DNA of 64,000 nucleotides from Dugong dugon (lineage: Eukaryota; Chordata; Mammalia; Sirenia; Dugongidae), in the NCBI GenBank assembly GCA_030035585.1, contig CM057462.1, positions 145,106,734 through 145,170,733 on the forward strand, read 5' to 3'. The translations under genes were made by a program, and so were the position numbers. Position 1 is the stretch's first letter. Every line of letters begins with the position of its first letter. The notes under the pieces were generated by a model that had not been told where the DNA came from, made no database searches, and worked only from the letters and a program-made list of their open reading frames with translations. Below, one piece after another: positions 43,865 to 56,781 of this stretch.

Positions 43865-44877
43865 CTGTGAGATGAAGTTGTTTGTTCTCAGATTGAAGAA
43901 CTCCATTTAATAATTCTTGTAAGTTTGCTTTGGTTTTTACATATTCCTTTAATTTCTTTTTATCTGGAAATGTCCCAATTTCACCATCATATTTGAACTA
44001 AAGTTTTGCAGGATATATTATTCTTGGCCGGCAATTTTTTTCTTTCAAGGTTTTATATATGTCATTCCATTGCCTTCTTGCTGGCATGTTTTCTGCCGAA
44101 TAATCTGAGCTTAGTCTTATTGCTTCTCCTCTGTATGTGACTTCTTGTTTTTCATGTGCTGCTCTCAGAATTCTTTGTTTGTCTTTGGTTTTGGCAAGCG
44201 TGATTATGATATGCCTTGGTGATTTTCTTTTGAGGTCTATCCTATTTGGGTTTCATTGAGCTTCTTGGATTGCCAGCTTTTTATATTTTATGATATTGGG
44301 GAAGTTTTCTGTCAGCAGCTCTTCAATGATTCTCTCTGTATTTTTTGTATTCTCCCCCTGTTCTGGAACTCTGATCACTTGCACATTTTTGCTTTTGATT
44401 TTATCCCACATAACTCTGAGGGTCTCTTCATTTTTCTTTCTTTTTATTTTTTTTCTGAGTTATCCTCAAACAGAGTCGTATCTAAGTGTTTGTCTTCAAT
44501 TCCACTGATCCTGTCTTCCACCGTTTCAAATCTGCTCCTCAGCCTTTCTATGACACTGTCCATTTCTGAAATCTTGTTCTTTGTCTTGTGGATTTCTAAT
44601 TGTTGTCTTTGTATAATTTCTACTTGTGAATATATTTTGGCATTTTGTTCCTGCATTATTTTCCTGAATGCTTCCATTTTTTGTCTGTATTTTCCATGAA
44701 TTTGTCTGCCTTTTTCATGAATTTTTCTAGTTTTTCCTCATTTTTGTCTGTGTTTTGCTTCAACTCTTGGATAATTCTTAGTATTAGAGATTTGAATTCC
44801 CTATTAGATAGTTCTAGTGCCTTTTCTTCTACTGGAAAGTCATCTGGTGTTTTATTTTGTACCCCTACTGGAACCAC
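43865..44877 (-). pseudogene. L1 ORF1 remnant of the first old minus L1
   Basis: Fragments of the N-terminus (MVPVGVQNKTPDDFPVEEKA), the coiled coil and the RNA-binding domain are readable in shifting frames, with stops. It corresponds to the intact frame at 27462-28511. Confidence 0.85.
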
Positions 44878-44879
44878 CC

Positions 44880-46525
44880 TGTATTGTATTTGTAAATTTT
44901 TTGATATTTTCTGCTGTCTTCAGTTCACTCAGTAGTTATTTTTCTCATTTCTGGATTGTAGATTTGTTTGTTTCGTCTTTTTTTTTCTTATTGGGGTATG
45001 TCTGAGCAGTCAGGTTATGTGTTCTTTGTTGTTTGCTCATTTGTGGGCATGATACTTTTTGCCTCCTTCTCCAATTGGCAGGGTCACTGGCTCAGTTATG
45101 GTACAGCAGGGCAGGTCTAGCTGAAGAGGAGTTGCTGGGATGGGTTGTTTGTGGCACTTATTACAGCCACCAGGGTGGGTCGGTGATCAGTGCAGGGTAG
45201 GTCTGGTAGGCCCTGCCAGTTCTGCTTGTTAGTGTGATGTTAAGTGCATGGTGCAGGCAGACAGGATGGAGGGGGGAGATTGTTATGTGTGGAGCTAAGA
45301 TGGATAGGGGAGAGAGGAGAGAGGAACAGGAGCCAAAAACATACAAACAAAAAAGAGTCCTGGGCAGCTTGCCGTTGGAGTAGAGAGACGAGAGACTATG
45401 AAATTTAGAAAAACAAAAGGGGAAAGAAGAATAAAAGAAAAGAATGAATAAATAAAACTTAGAAAGAAAAAAGAACAGCAAATCCCCAAGGGATCCCACT
45501 GGTGTGGCTGTGAGGTCTGAGGAAGTTGTTCCCAGGTGCTGAAGTACAGCCTGGCTAGAAAGTGCAGAGGTATTCAGAGCCAGGTATTCAGGGAAAAGGA
45601 AGAGAAGGAAGGTAGAGAGAGATGAGAAACTGAGTAATGAAGAAAGACAAAAATGGAAAAAGGGGAAAAGATAACAAAACAAATTTAAAAAAAGAAGAAA
45701 AGCCCCAAAAATACCAGAAAAAATAAAATGAAAAAAAAAAGCTCTCGGAGATCCCTCTGCACATCTGCGCAAGCTGAGAGGGTAGATCCCAAGCCATGTA
45801 GCACTGCCCATCCAGAACAGCCTCCCAACTCGAGAAAAGGAAAAGAAAAGAAACAAACAATTCAAAACAAACAAACATACAAAAGCCCCAGGATCCCACC
45901 AGCATGGCAGCCCAGATCAGGAAGCAGTCCCACACTCGAACGGAGCTCCGCAGCCCCTTAGGAAGAAGCAAAGATAGAGCACAGAGCCAGGTATTTGAGC
46001 GAAAGGAGGGGGAGGGGGTGGGAGGTAAGAAAAACATCAAAAGAAGCAGAAAAAAGCAACACCAGCAGCCAATAAATGGCACTCAGGGAGCCAGCCAGTC
46101 CAGGTGGGTGGACTCCAAGCAGCCAGTGCTTCCCGGCGAAGACTGTGGCCACAGGAAGCAGAGGAGGCCGAGTGGTGGTGATGAAGTGTGGAGTTGGGAA
46201 AGAGTATATTGCAAATTACTGGGAGTTTTGTCTCCTGCTGGAGGCTCCATGAAGCTGCTTTCTCATACCCCCTATTTGCTGGTGTCTGATAGAAGTCCTA
46301 GATGGCAGATCGCTGCGTTAGCTGTTAGGGCACCTCTGCATGAATCTCTCCTCGTTCTCTGTGTTCTCTGTCTGTTTTCTTACTCCATTTGCTGCTTGGC
46401 TGAGTTCTTTATCTCTTCATTTGATGTTTTAGGGTTTCAGGATTGCTGTTTTTTCTGTTTGGTTTAGTTTTTCGGATCTTTGCTCCAGAGGAATGGTGTG
46501 GTGCTTGTGCCTTGAGCACCATTTT
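44880..46525 (-). promoter_or_regulatory. 5' UTR of the first old minus L1 (unspliced)
   Basis: Retains the region homologous to the inner L1's putative intron, including a GC-richer part at 45730-46150. It keeps a GT at the donor position (reversed CCCAGTAATTTGC near 46213-46225) and a pyrimidine tract before the acceptor near 45297. A 237-codon sense frame here (45161-45874) is hydrophobic, T-rich and not conserved, and I do not call it a gene. Confidence 0.75.
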
Positions 46526-47469
46526 GCTGGAGTCCTGGGGCTTTTTTTGTTTGTTTGTTTTGATTTGTTCTGTTTTGATTTGTTTGTTTATTTCTTTTTC
46601 TTTCCTTGGCTTGGGAACCCCTTCTAGCCAGGCTCTACTGCTTGCCTTGGGAGCTACTTCCTTAGCCTGCTTAGCCATGCAGTGGGATCCCTGGGATCAT
46701 TTCTTTTTCTGTTTTCATTTTTTTTCTTTTCTCTCCTTTTACCTTTTTGTCTTTCTTCATTTGTCAGTTTCTCGACTCTCTCTATATTTAATTTTTATCC
46801 TGTTTCCTTAATACCTGGTGTTGTGTGACATCTATACCCCTTCTAGCCAGGCTTTCCTTAGCTGTCTCAGAGCAACTTACTCAGTCTTTGTAGCAGCACC
46901 AATTGGATACCCAGGGGTCTTTTCTTTTCTGTAATATTTATTTATTTTTCTTTTACGATTTTCCTTTTATTTTTTTTCCTTTTTTCCTCCATTTCTCAGT
47001 CTCTGATCTCTCCCCTCCAACTAGCTACCTTAGCACTCTTCTTTTGTTTGTTTGTTTGTTTTGGTTCCTCTTTCTCTCTCCTCTTTCCCATACCCATCTT
47101 AGCTCCACACATCACAATCTCTCCCTTTCTTTCTGCCTACCTGCACTTTGCACTGAACATCACTCCCCGAGCAGCACAGGAAGGGCCTTCTAGAATCTGC
47201 CCTGCATGGATTCCCTACCTGCCCTGTTGGCGCTAGGACATGCCACAAACAACCCATCCCAGCCACTCCAATTCAGCTGGACCCGCCCTGCTGCACCATA
47301 GCTGAGTGACTGACCTTGCCCATTGGACAAGGAAGTGAAAGGTATCATGCCCATATATGAGCAAACAACAAAGAACGCACAGCCTGCCTGCTCAGACATA
47401 ACAAATAAAACTAAAAAGCAGGACAAAACAAAGAAATCTACAATCAATAAACGAGGAAAATAACTACTG

Positions 47470-48490
47470 AATGTCCTGAAGATAGCAGACAATATCAAAA
47501 CTTCTAAAAAAAAAGACACATTGATTCCAGTAGGTGTCCAAAATACAGCACCAGATGACTTTCCAGTAGAAGAAAAGGCACTAGAACTACCTGATAAAGA
47601 ATATAAATTTCTAATATTCACAGCTATCAAGAGTTGAAGCAAAAACCAGACAAAAATGAGGGGAAAAATAGACAAATTCATGGAAAAGGCAGGAAAATTC
47701 GTGGAAAATACAGACCGAAAAAATGGAAGAATTCAGAAAAACAATACAGGAAACAAAATTCCAAAATAAATTCAAACTCAAATCACACAAAAATAACAAT
47801 CAGAAAAATTCAGAAGATAAACAAGATATCAGAAATGGACAGTGTCACAGAAGTGCTGAGGACCAGGTTTGAAACAATGGAAGACAAGACCAGTGAAATT
47901 GAAGACAAACACTTGGCTACAACTCTGAGGAAAAATCAGAAAATAGAACGAAGAAAAATGAAGAAACTCTGAGAATTATGTGGGATACAATCAAAAGCAA
48001 AAATGTGCAAGTGATTAGAGTTCCAGAACAGGGGGAGAAAACACAGGATAATTGAAAAACTGCTGACAGAAAACATCCCCAATATCATGAGTGATGAAAA
48101 GCTGACCATTTGAAAAGCTCAACGAACCCCATATTAGATAGACTTAAAAAGGAAATCACCAAGGCATATCATAATCACAGTTGCTAACAGCAAAGACAAA
48201 GAATCCTGGGAGCAATTCGAGAAAAACAAAAAGCCACACACAGAGGAGAAACAATAAGACTAAGCTCAGATTATTTGGCAGAAACCATGCAGGCAAGAAG
48301 GCAATGGAATGACTTATATACAACCTTGAAGGAAAAAAAAGTTGCCAGCCAAAAATAATATATCCTGCAAAAGTCTCATTTACATATGGTGGTGAAATTA
48401 GGACATTTCCAAATAAACAGAAATTAGCTACTATGTAAAAATCAAAAATTTACAAGAATTATCAAAGGGAGTAAGTACTTTGTTAAGAGA
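47470..48490 (+). pseudogene. L1 ORF1 remnant of the old plus L1
   Basis: The upstream ATG TCC TGA at 47468-47476 matches the mini-frame of the outer L1, and the MAPIG start codon has become TTG near 47520. Coiled-coil (EMDSVTEVLRTRFETMEDK) and RNA-binding parts are readable in shifting frames with stops. Non-functional. Confidence 0.85.
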
Positions 48491-48756
48491 AAAAACAACA
48501 TCAGACCACAAACTGAATCTAGGACACAGGATCATACCAGCCAGATAACAACCTAGGAAATGAACTCTCAAGGACTATCCAAAACCAAAAGAATTACAAC
48601 AGGGAACCACAGATGTTAATCTGTAAATGACAACAACATCAGAACAATGAAATAGGGAATATATGGTGTAGGAATAGAACCTTCTAATGGAAAGGAAGGC
48701 AATGCTATCCCAAGTAATAATAGACTGCTTCAAACCTAGGAAGATAAGTGCAAATT

Positions 48757-48914
48757 TCAAGGTAACTACAAAGAAAATTAACAAATCTACTCATCAAAGT
48801 AAAGAAGAAAAAGATAAAGTCTCATTAAAAACAAAATCTACAAAAACAAAAGAAATGAAAAAATATCAACAAACAAAAGGAATTCAGCACAGGAGAGGAA
48901 GAGGAACAAAGTAA
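48757..48914 (+). pseudogene. Inter-ORF small-frame relic of the old plus L1
   Basis: In the spacer before ORF2 an open stretch ending at 48914 carries VTTKKINKST and KTKSTKTKEM, aligned with the Lys-rich small frame of the young L1s. It then shifts frame and ends before the ORF2 start. The ATG of the young copies is absent here. Confidence 0.4.
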
Positions 48915-48945
48915 ACATCAGCACAACAAAAAAAAGCACTAGAAA

Positions 48946-49197
48946 ATGACAGCAATAAACTCATACCTATCAATAATTACAGTGAATGTAAATGGCCTAA
49001 ATGCACCCATAAAGAGACAGAGAGTGACAAAATGGATTTAAAAAACAGAATCCGTCAATATGCTGTCTACAAGAAACACATCTTAGAAACAAAGACGTAA
49101 ATTTATTGAAAATCAAAGGATGGAAAAAATATATCTAGCAAACAGCTAACAAAAAAGAGCAGGCGTGGCAATACTAATCTCAGATAAAACAGACTTT
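48946..49197 (+). pseudogene. L1 ORF2 N-terminus of the old plus L1 (continues at 56782)
   Basis: ATG at 48946 (ATGACAGCAATAAACTCATA) begins the endonuclease. Stops occur within it (for example after KWI near 49041). It is interrupted by the second minus L1. Confidence 0.85.
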
Positions 49198-50190
49198 TTT
49201 TAAAATTGTTGTAGTTAAATGAAGTTTACATTTCAAGTTAGTCTCCCATACAAAATTTTATACATATATTGTTATGTGACCCTAATTGCTCACTCCATTC
49301 TGTGACAGCACACTCCTCCTTTCTGCCCTTGATTCACCATGACCATTCAACCAGCTCCTAACCCTCTTGCCTTGGCACCTCACCTGCTGACGGAAGCTGC
49401 CCCTTTGGTCTCTTGCATCTACTTAAGAGGCATACTCTGCACGACTATCACTTTATGTCCCACAGTCCAGTCCAATCCCTGCCTGAATAGTTGGCCTCAG
49501 AAATTGTTTTAGTTCTGGGCTGATAGAGAGTCCAGGGGCCATGCTTTCCAGGGCACCTCCAGTCTCAGTCAGACTATTAAGTCTGGTCTTCTCACTAGAA
49601 TTTGAGTTCTGCACCCCATCTTTCTGCGGCTCCATCAGGGATTCTCTGTTGTGTTCCCTGTCAGGATGGTCATTGGTGGTAGCTGGGCACCATCTAGTTG
49701 TTCTGGTCTCAGGCTGATGAAGTCTCTGGTTTATGTGGCCTTTTCTGTTTCTTGGGCTAATACTTTCCTTGTGTCTTTGGTGTTCTTCATTCTCCCTTAC
49801 TCCAGGTGGTTGGGACAAATTGATGTATCTTAGATGGCCACTTACACACTTTTAAGACCCCGGACGCCACTCAGCAAAGTAGGATGCAGAACATTTTCTT
49901 AATAAGCTTTGTTATGCCAATTTACCTAGAAGTCCCCTGAAAGCATGGTCCCCAGACCCCTACCCCTGCTACTCTGTCTCTCAAAGTATTTGATTGTATT
50001 CAGAAATTTCTTAGCTTTGGTTTAGTCCAGTTGTGCAGAATTCTCCTGTAGTGTGTGCTGTCCTTCCCTTCCCTTTGCCTATGATGATTCTTATCTACTA
50101 TCTAGTTAGTAAGTAACCCTCACCCTCCCTCCCCACCCCTGTAACAATCAAAAAATGTTTTCTTCTGTGTTTAAACCTTTTCTTGAGTTC
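49198..50190 (-). other. 3' UTR of the divergent minus L1
   Basis: Begins with the reversed poly(A) (TTTTTTTAAAATTG) and contains CATTGGTGGTAGCTGGGCAC and CTCTGGTTTATGTGGCC. It is only partly alignable to the other 3' UTRs. Confidence 0.78.
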
Positions 50191-53100
50191 TCATAATAGT
50201 GGTCTTATATAGTATTTGTCCTTCTGTGACTGACTAAATTCACTCAGAATAATAAGTTCCAGCATCCACCATGTCATTCTATGTTTCACAGCTTCATGGT
50301 TGTTCTTTATTGTTGTGTAATATTCCATTGTGTGCATATACCATAATTTGTTTATCCATTCTTCCATTGATGGGCACCTACATTGTTTCCGTCTTTTTGC
50401 TTTTGTGAACAGTGCTGCAGTGAACATGGTTTTGCATATATCTCTTCGTGTGATGGCTCTTATTTCTCTAGGATATATTCCAAGGAGTGGGACAGCTGAA
50501 TCATATGGTACTTCTATTCCTAGCTTTTTAAGAAAGTACCAAATCAATTTCCAAAGTGGTTGTATCCTTTTACATTCCCACCAACAGTGTATAAGTGTTC
50601 CAGTCTTTCCACAATATCCCCAACATTTACTATTTTGTGTTTTTTGGATTAGTGCTAGCCTTGTTGGGGTGAGATTATATCTCATTTTAGTTTTGATTTG
50701 CATTTCTCTAATGACTAATGATTGTGAGCATTTCTTCTTGTGTCTGTTAGCCGCCTGAATATCTTCTTTTGTGAAGTGCCTGTTCATATCTTTCGCCCAT
50801 TTTTTAATTGGGTTATTTGTCTTTTTGTTGTTGAGGTTTTGCAGCATCTTGTAGATTTTAGAGATTAGATGCTGATTGGATTTGTTGTAGCCAAAAATTT
50901 TTTCCCACTCTGTATGTTGTGTTTTAACTCTTTTGGTGAAGTCTTTTGATGAGCATAAGTGTTTGATTTTTAGGAGCTCCCTGTTATCTAGTCTCTCTTC
51001 TGGTGCTTGTGCATTGTTACTTATGGTTCGTGTTGTGTTTATGCCCTGTATTAGGGCTCCTGGCATTGTTCCTATTTTTCTTCCATGATCTTTATCGTTT
51101 TTGATTTTGTATTTAAGTCTTTCATACATTTTGGGTTAGTTTTTGTACATGGTGTGCGGTATGGGTCTTGTTTCAGTTTTTTGCAGATGGATATCCAGTT
51201 ATGCCAGCACCATTTGTTAAAGAGACTGTCTTTTCCCCAGTTAATTGACGTTGGGCCTTTGTCAAATATTAGCCGCTCTTAGGTGGATGAGCTTATATCT
51301 GGATTATCAATTCTGTTCCATTGGTCTATATATTTGTTGTTGTACTAGTACCAGGCTGTTTTGACTACCATGGTGATATAATAGGTCCTAAAATCAGGTA
51401 GTGTAAGGCCTCCCACTTTGTTCTTCTTCTTGAGTAATGCTTTATTTATTCTGGGCTTCTTCCCTTTCCATATAAATTTGGTGATTTGTTTCTCTATCGC
51501 CTTAAAAATGCTGGTGGAATTTGGATCTGGATTTAATTGTATCTGTAGATTGCATTGGGTAGAATCGACATTTTCACTATGTTGAATCTACCTATCCATG
51601 AGCAAGTATATTTTTCCACTTATGCAGGTCTCTTTTAGTTTCTTGCAGTAGTGTCTTGTAGTTTTCTCTGTATAGATCTTTTACATCTCTGGTTAGATTT
51701 ATTCCTAAGTATTTTATCTTCTTGGGGGCTATTGTAAATGGTATTTATTTGGTGATTTCCTCTTCAAGCTTCTTTTTGTTGGTGTAAAGGAATCCAACTG
51801 ATTTTTGTGTTTATCTTGTTTCCTGAAATTTTGGTGAAATCTTCTATTAGTTCCAAAAGTTTTCTTGTGTATTCTTTGGGGTTTTCTGTGTATAAGATCA
51901 TATCGTCTGCAAATAGAGATACTTTGCCTTCTTCCCTACCAATTTGGATGCCCTTTATTTCTTCTTCTACCCTAGTTGTTCTCACTAGGACCTTCAGCAC
52001 AGTGTTGAATAGGAGTGGTGATAAAGGGCATCCTTGTCTGGTTCCTCTTCTCAAGGGGAATGCGTTCAATTATCTCTCCATTTAAGACAATGTTGGCTGT
52101 TGGCTTTGTATAAATGGCCTTAATTATATTGAGGAATTTCCCTCTATTCCTATTTGGTTGAGAGTTTTTTATCAGGAATGGGTGTTGGACTTTGTGAATG
52201 CCTTTTCTGTATTGATTGATAAGATCATGTGGTCCTTGTCTTTTGTTTTATTGATTGTTTTTCTAATGTTGAACCAACCCTGCATACCTGGTATTAATTC
52301 CACTTTGTCATTGTGAATTATTTTTTTGATATGTTGCTGAATTCTGTTGGCTGAATTTTGTTGAGAATTTTTGCATCAATGTTCATGAGGGATATTGGTC
52401 TGTAATATTCTTATTTTTGTGGTGTTTTTACTTGGTTTTGGTATCAAGGTTATGCTGGCTTCATAGAATGAGTTTGGGAGTGTTCTGTACTTTTCTATCA
52501 TCTGAAATACCTTCAGCAGAAGTGGTGTTATCACTTCTCTGAAAGTTTGGTAAAATTCTCCAGTGAAGCTGTCTGGTCCAGGGATTTTTTTGTTGGGAGT
52601 TTTTTAATAACCTTTTTAATCTCTTCTTTTCTTATGGGTTTACTTAGTTGTTCTACCTCTGTTTGTGTTAATTTAGGTAGGTAGTGAGTTTCTAGAAACT
52701 TGTCCATTTCCTCTAGGTTTTCAAATTTGTTAGAGTACAATTTTTCATAGTAATCTGTTATTATTCTTTTAATTTCATTTAGGTCTGTTGTGATATCACC
52801 CATCTCATTTCTTATACGGTATATCTGCTTCTTCTCCTGTTTTTCTTTTGTCAGTTTGGCCAGTGGTTTATCAGTTTTGTTGATCTTTTCAAGAAGAAGC
52901 TTGTGGACTTGTTAACTCTTTCAAGTGTTTTTCTGTTCTCTATTTCATTTAATTCTGCTCTAATTCTTATTTTTTCCTTACTTCTGGTGCCTGTTGGCTT
53001 TGTTTACTGCTCTCTTTCTACTTGTTTCAGTTGTAGGGTTAATGCTTTGAGTATGGCCCTTTCTTCTTTTTGGATGTGTGCATTTATTGCTTTAAACTGA

Positions 53101-53983
53101 CCTCTGAGCACTGCTTTTCTTTGTCCCAAATGTTCTGGTAGGATGTGTTTTCATTCTAGTTTGATTCAATGAATTTCTTTATTTCATCCTTAATTTCTTC
53201 TATAACCCAGTGGTTTTTGAGCAATGTGTTGTTCAGTTTCCGTGTGTTTGATTTTTTTTCCGTTGGTTATTGTGTCGTTGATTTCCACTTTTTTGGCTTT
53301 ATGGTCAGAAAAGGTGCTTTGTAATATTTCGATACTTTGGATTTTGTTAAGGCTTGCTTTATGACCTAATATGTCATCTATTCTGGAGAATGTTCCATGT
53401 GCATTGAAAAAGAAAGTATACTTGGCTGCTGTTGGGTGCAGTGTTTGGTATATGTCTATGAGATCAAGTTGGTTGATTGTAGCATTTAGCTCTTCCGTGT
53501 CTTTACTGAGCTTCTTTCTGGATGTTCTGTCCTTCACCAGAAGTGGTGTGTTGAAGTCTCCTACTACTCTTGTGGAGCTGTCTATCTTTTTTCAGTGCTG
53601 TTAGAGTTTGTTTTATGTATTTTGGAGGCCTGTCATTGGGTGGGTAAATATTTATTATAGTTATGTCCTCCTGGTGTATTGATGCTTTAATCATTATATA
53701 TTGCCTTTCCTTATCCTTTGTGGTGGATTTTACTTTAAAGTCTATTTTGTCAGAGATTAATATTGCCACTTCTTTTTTGAGTGTTGTTTGCTTGACGTAT
53801 TTTTTTCCGTCCTTTGAATTTTAGCCTGTTAGTGTCTTTAAGACTAAGATGCGTCTCTTGTAAGCAGCATGTAGATGGATCATGCTTTTTTATCCAGTCT
53901 GCCACTCTCTGTCTCTGTATTGGTACATTAAATCCATTTACATTCAGCATAATTTTTGATAGGTGTGAGTTTAGTGCTGTCAT
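50191..53983 (-). pseudogene. L1 ORF2 remnant of the divergent minus L1
   Basis: Starts at 53983 (MTALNSHLSKIMLNVNGFNV). The endonuclease, linker, reverse transcriptase ([22 protein letters not shown] near 51910) and a well-kept C-terminal 312-codon frame (50191-51129, with [18 protein letters not shown] fitting CX3CX7HX4C) are readable. Several frameshifts and stops. It is less decayed at the C-terminus than elsewhere. Confidence 0.9.
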
Positions 53984-54426
53984 CCTGATGTCTCTTTTTG
54001 TGTGTTGTTCACATTTTCTTTGTTCCCCTAAATTTTCTGTGCTGAGTCATTTTTCTTTGTGTGTTTTTTTCATATTTTTCATTGTTGTAGATTTTCTGTC
54101 TGCTGGGCTTTATGCTTTTCTACTTTTTTTGTTTTTATTTGTAGGATTGTTATATTCCTTTGTGGTTACCTTAATATTTATCTCTATATTTCTAAGTTAA
54201 TACTAGTCTTTTATCACTTTATATCCCCCTGAATTCCCCTACATATGAAAAATCAATATGTTCATTTTTTAAGTTCTCCTTTTTTGTTTTAATGTCCATT
54301 TTTACATATTGATATCTCTGTTTCCCTGTTTTCAATGTTTTAGCTTTGATGGATTTTTGACTTCCCTATCTGAGTCAATATCTGGTTGCTCTGTCCTGTG
54401 TCCTAGTCCTGCATTGTTATCTGATG

Positions 54427-55376
54427 TTATTGATTATCTAACCATAGGTCTTCCTTTAGTATTTCTTGTAATTTTTGTTTGGTTTTTGCAAATTCCCTAA
54501 ACTTCTGTTTATCTGGAAATGCCCTAATTTCACCATCATATTTGAGAGACAGTTTTACTGGATATATAATTCTTGGCTGGCAATTGTTTTCCTTCAAGGC
54601 TTTAGATATGACATCCCATTGCCTTCTTGCCTGCATGGTTTCTGCTGAGAAGTCCAAGCTTATTCTAATTGACTCTCCTTTGTAGATGACTTTTCACTTA
54701 TCCCTAGCTGCTCTTAAAATTCTGTCTTTATCTTTGGTTTTGGTTAGTTTGATTATAATATGTCTTGGTGACTTTCTTTTGGGATCTAACTTATGTGGGG
54801 TTCAATGAGCATCTTGGATAGATATCTTCTCACCTTTCATGATATCAGGGAAGTTTTCTGTCAACAAATCTTCAACAATTCTCTCTGTATTTTCTGTTAT
54901 CACTCCTTGTTCTGGTACTCCAATCACTCATATTTTATTTCTCTTGATAGAGTTCCACATAACTCTTAGAGTTTCCTCATTCTTTTTAATTCTTTTACCT
55001 GATTTTTCCTCAAATAAGTTGGTGTCAAGTGCTTTATCTTCAATGTCACTAATTCTAACTTCTACTACCTCAATTCTGTTCCTAAGACTTTCTATTGAGT
55101 TGTCTAACTCTGAAATTTTATTGTTACTTTTTGGATTTCTGAGTGCTGTCTCGCTATGGATTCTTGCAGCCTATTAAATTTGGCATTATGTTCTTGAATA
55201 ACTTTTTCAAGTTCCGCTACTACTTTGTCTGTGTGTTCTTTTCTAATTTCCTTCCTAATTTCTAGAAGAGTTCTGTATATTAATCTTTTGTATTCTGCCT
55301 CTTGTAATTCCAAGAAATTCTCTTCCTCCAGAGAATTTATTTATTCTTTATTTTGGGAGCTTGCTGAAGCCATCAT
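54427..55376 (-). pseudogene. L1 ORF1 remnant of the divergent minus L1
   Basis: Begins near 55376 (MMASASSQNKE then a stop) and shows the coiled coil (ELEKVIQEHNAKFNRLQESI), an RNA-binding part and the C-terminal domain (FSAETMQARRQWDVISKALK, YPVKLSLKYDGEI) to the stop at 54427. Frameshifts and stops make it dead. Confidence 0.87.
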
Positions 55377-56781
55377 GGACTGCCTGTTTATGTGATTTGA
55401 TATTGACTGTTGTCTCTGAGCCATCAATAAGTTATCATAATTTTATTTTATATTTGTTTAGTGAGTCTAGCTTCTTGTTTTCTTTAGTTTTCATATGCCC
55501 CAATAAGCTGCTCCTGTTCACTAGTTTGATTATTGGTGCCTTTGAAGTTCTAACGTCCTGTCACCAGGTAGTTAGTTCTGTAACTAAGTAGGTGCACACA
55601 GGAGTCCATTAAATTTTCCTGTATGGGTTCAGCTCAGGTGTCCAGGTAGTCGGTCACCACGTGTGTGGTGCAGGCTCTCACCTACAGTCAGAGAGGCATG
55701 GGTGATTGGTGTAGGCACAGGTATCTGGCTGTGGTAGGGGGTCATGCACTGAGCTAGGCTGGGGGCTGATGGCTGCCCCTGAGAGTCTGAAAAGAAAGTA
55801 TTTCCTTATTCCCTAGGGCAAGTAGGTAGGTGAGTTTTGCAGTTGGACTATCAGCACCCCACTCTGCAGGCTGTAAAGACTAGAGGGTACCACTTTTTCA
55901 TGGACTCCTGTAGAGGGTGACTAGGTGGCATAGGTGACGCCACCAGTCCTCAAGCCCCTGGTGTGGATCAGTAAACGTGGCTGCTTAAGTGGAAGGGCTG
56001 TGTCAAGGGTCACAAATATGCCACTTCGCAGTTGAAACATTTGAAGTTAGACTTCACATGTTTATCCTGTTGTATTGTGGTAGCGAAGACTAATGTTGTT
56101 GAGGTGGGCTCCCATATCTATACAGGGTTGTAAGGCTCTCAAAGTCTGCAAAACCCTTATGCCTGTTCCTAGCAAAGGAGCTGTGCCGACCCTGAGTTCC
56201 TGGCTTAGGGGAGTCAGTAGCTTATTTGTTCCCTCTCCAAGGCCAGAAGAATGGGTTAGGGATCCTTTTGGGATCTACTTCCAGCCCAGCGTACTCAGAC
56301 TTCCAGACTGGTATTGCACCTTGAGGGAGGAGGTAAAAGGGAGACATGTTTTTTCCCAAATGGGCTTTTTTTTTTTTTTTCTAAATCCCCATGAAAAGCT
56401 GTATGCATGTACTTGTCTTTAGCCACCTGGGAGCTGCGTTTCACTGGTTCAGAGTGTCCAAGCAGAATCTCTGCTGCAAGATCTCTCTAGATGTGTAAAC
56501 TGCCTCCTGAGTGTGCATGCGCAGCTGTTTGCCTGCTTCATTGTGTACCTCAGAGCCAGTTGGGGCAGAAGAGCTGTGGCTGCAGCCTCAGTCCAGCACT
56601 TCTCACTTCTTCAGAACCATCTCCCTCTCCCCCCGCCACTCAGTCCAATTCCTCAACTTTGCCTTGTTCAGGTTTCCTAGATATTCATATACAATCAAAT
56701 CATTTGTTTTTCCAGGTCTTTGTTGAAAGAGGGATATAGGAAGCTGTCTGAGTACTCCGCCATCTGGGCCCCGCCTCTAGG
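55377..56781 (-). promoter_or_regulatory. 5' UTR of the divergent minus L1
   Basis: About 1.4 kb with moderate GC content and no tandem monomers seen. The start carries CCAGATGGCGG (reversed at 56755-56770), a YY1-like site. It does not resemble the 5' UTR of the other L1s. Confidence 0.72.

Larger units (their letters stand above)
38420..46525 (-). mobile_element. Full-length minus-strand L1 (first insertion in the old L1)
   Basis: An approximately 8.1-kb L1 of the same lineage as the young pair but clearly older. 3' UTR 38420-39617, ORF2 remnant 39618-43430, ORF1 remnant 43865-44877, 5' UTR 44880-46525. The flanks GCTGGTGGATCCTGG (38405-38419) and GCTGGAGTCCTGG (46526-46538) look like a diverged target duplication. 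The 5' end reads, reversed, AAAATGGTGCTCAAGG. Confidence 0.88.
46526..49197 (+). mobile_element. Old plus-strand L1, second piece (5' UTR end, ORF1, spacer, ORF2 start)
   Basis: Resumes after the first minus L1 at GGAGTCCTGGGGCTTTT, runs through T-rich 5' UTR to about 47460, an ORF1 remnant, the spacer and the first 250 bases of ORF2. It is interrupted at AAAACAGACTTT (49186-49197) by the second minus-strand L1, and the duplication recurs as AAAATAGACTTT at 56783-56794. Confidence 0.9.
49198..56781 (-). mobile_element. Full-length minus-strand L1 of a divergent lineage (second insertion in the old L1)
   Basis: An approximately 7.6-kb L1. 3' UTR 49198-50190, ORF2 remnant 50191-53983, ORF1 remnant 54427-55376, 5' UTR 55377-56781. 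Flanked by AAAACAGACTTT and AAAATAGACTTT. The 5' end, reversed, reads GGCGGGGCCCAGATGGCGGA, a YY1-like motif in a different context from the other L1s. Both UTRs differ markedly from those of the young lineage, so it is a second L1 lineage. Confidence 0.9.

Noticed and set aside
45161-45874. A 237-codon sense frame in the 5' UTR of an old L1
   Set aside because: Hydrophobic and Phe/Leu/Ser-rich because the strand is T-rich; not open in the other copies of the lineage.
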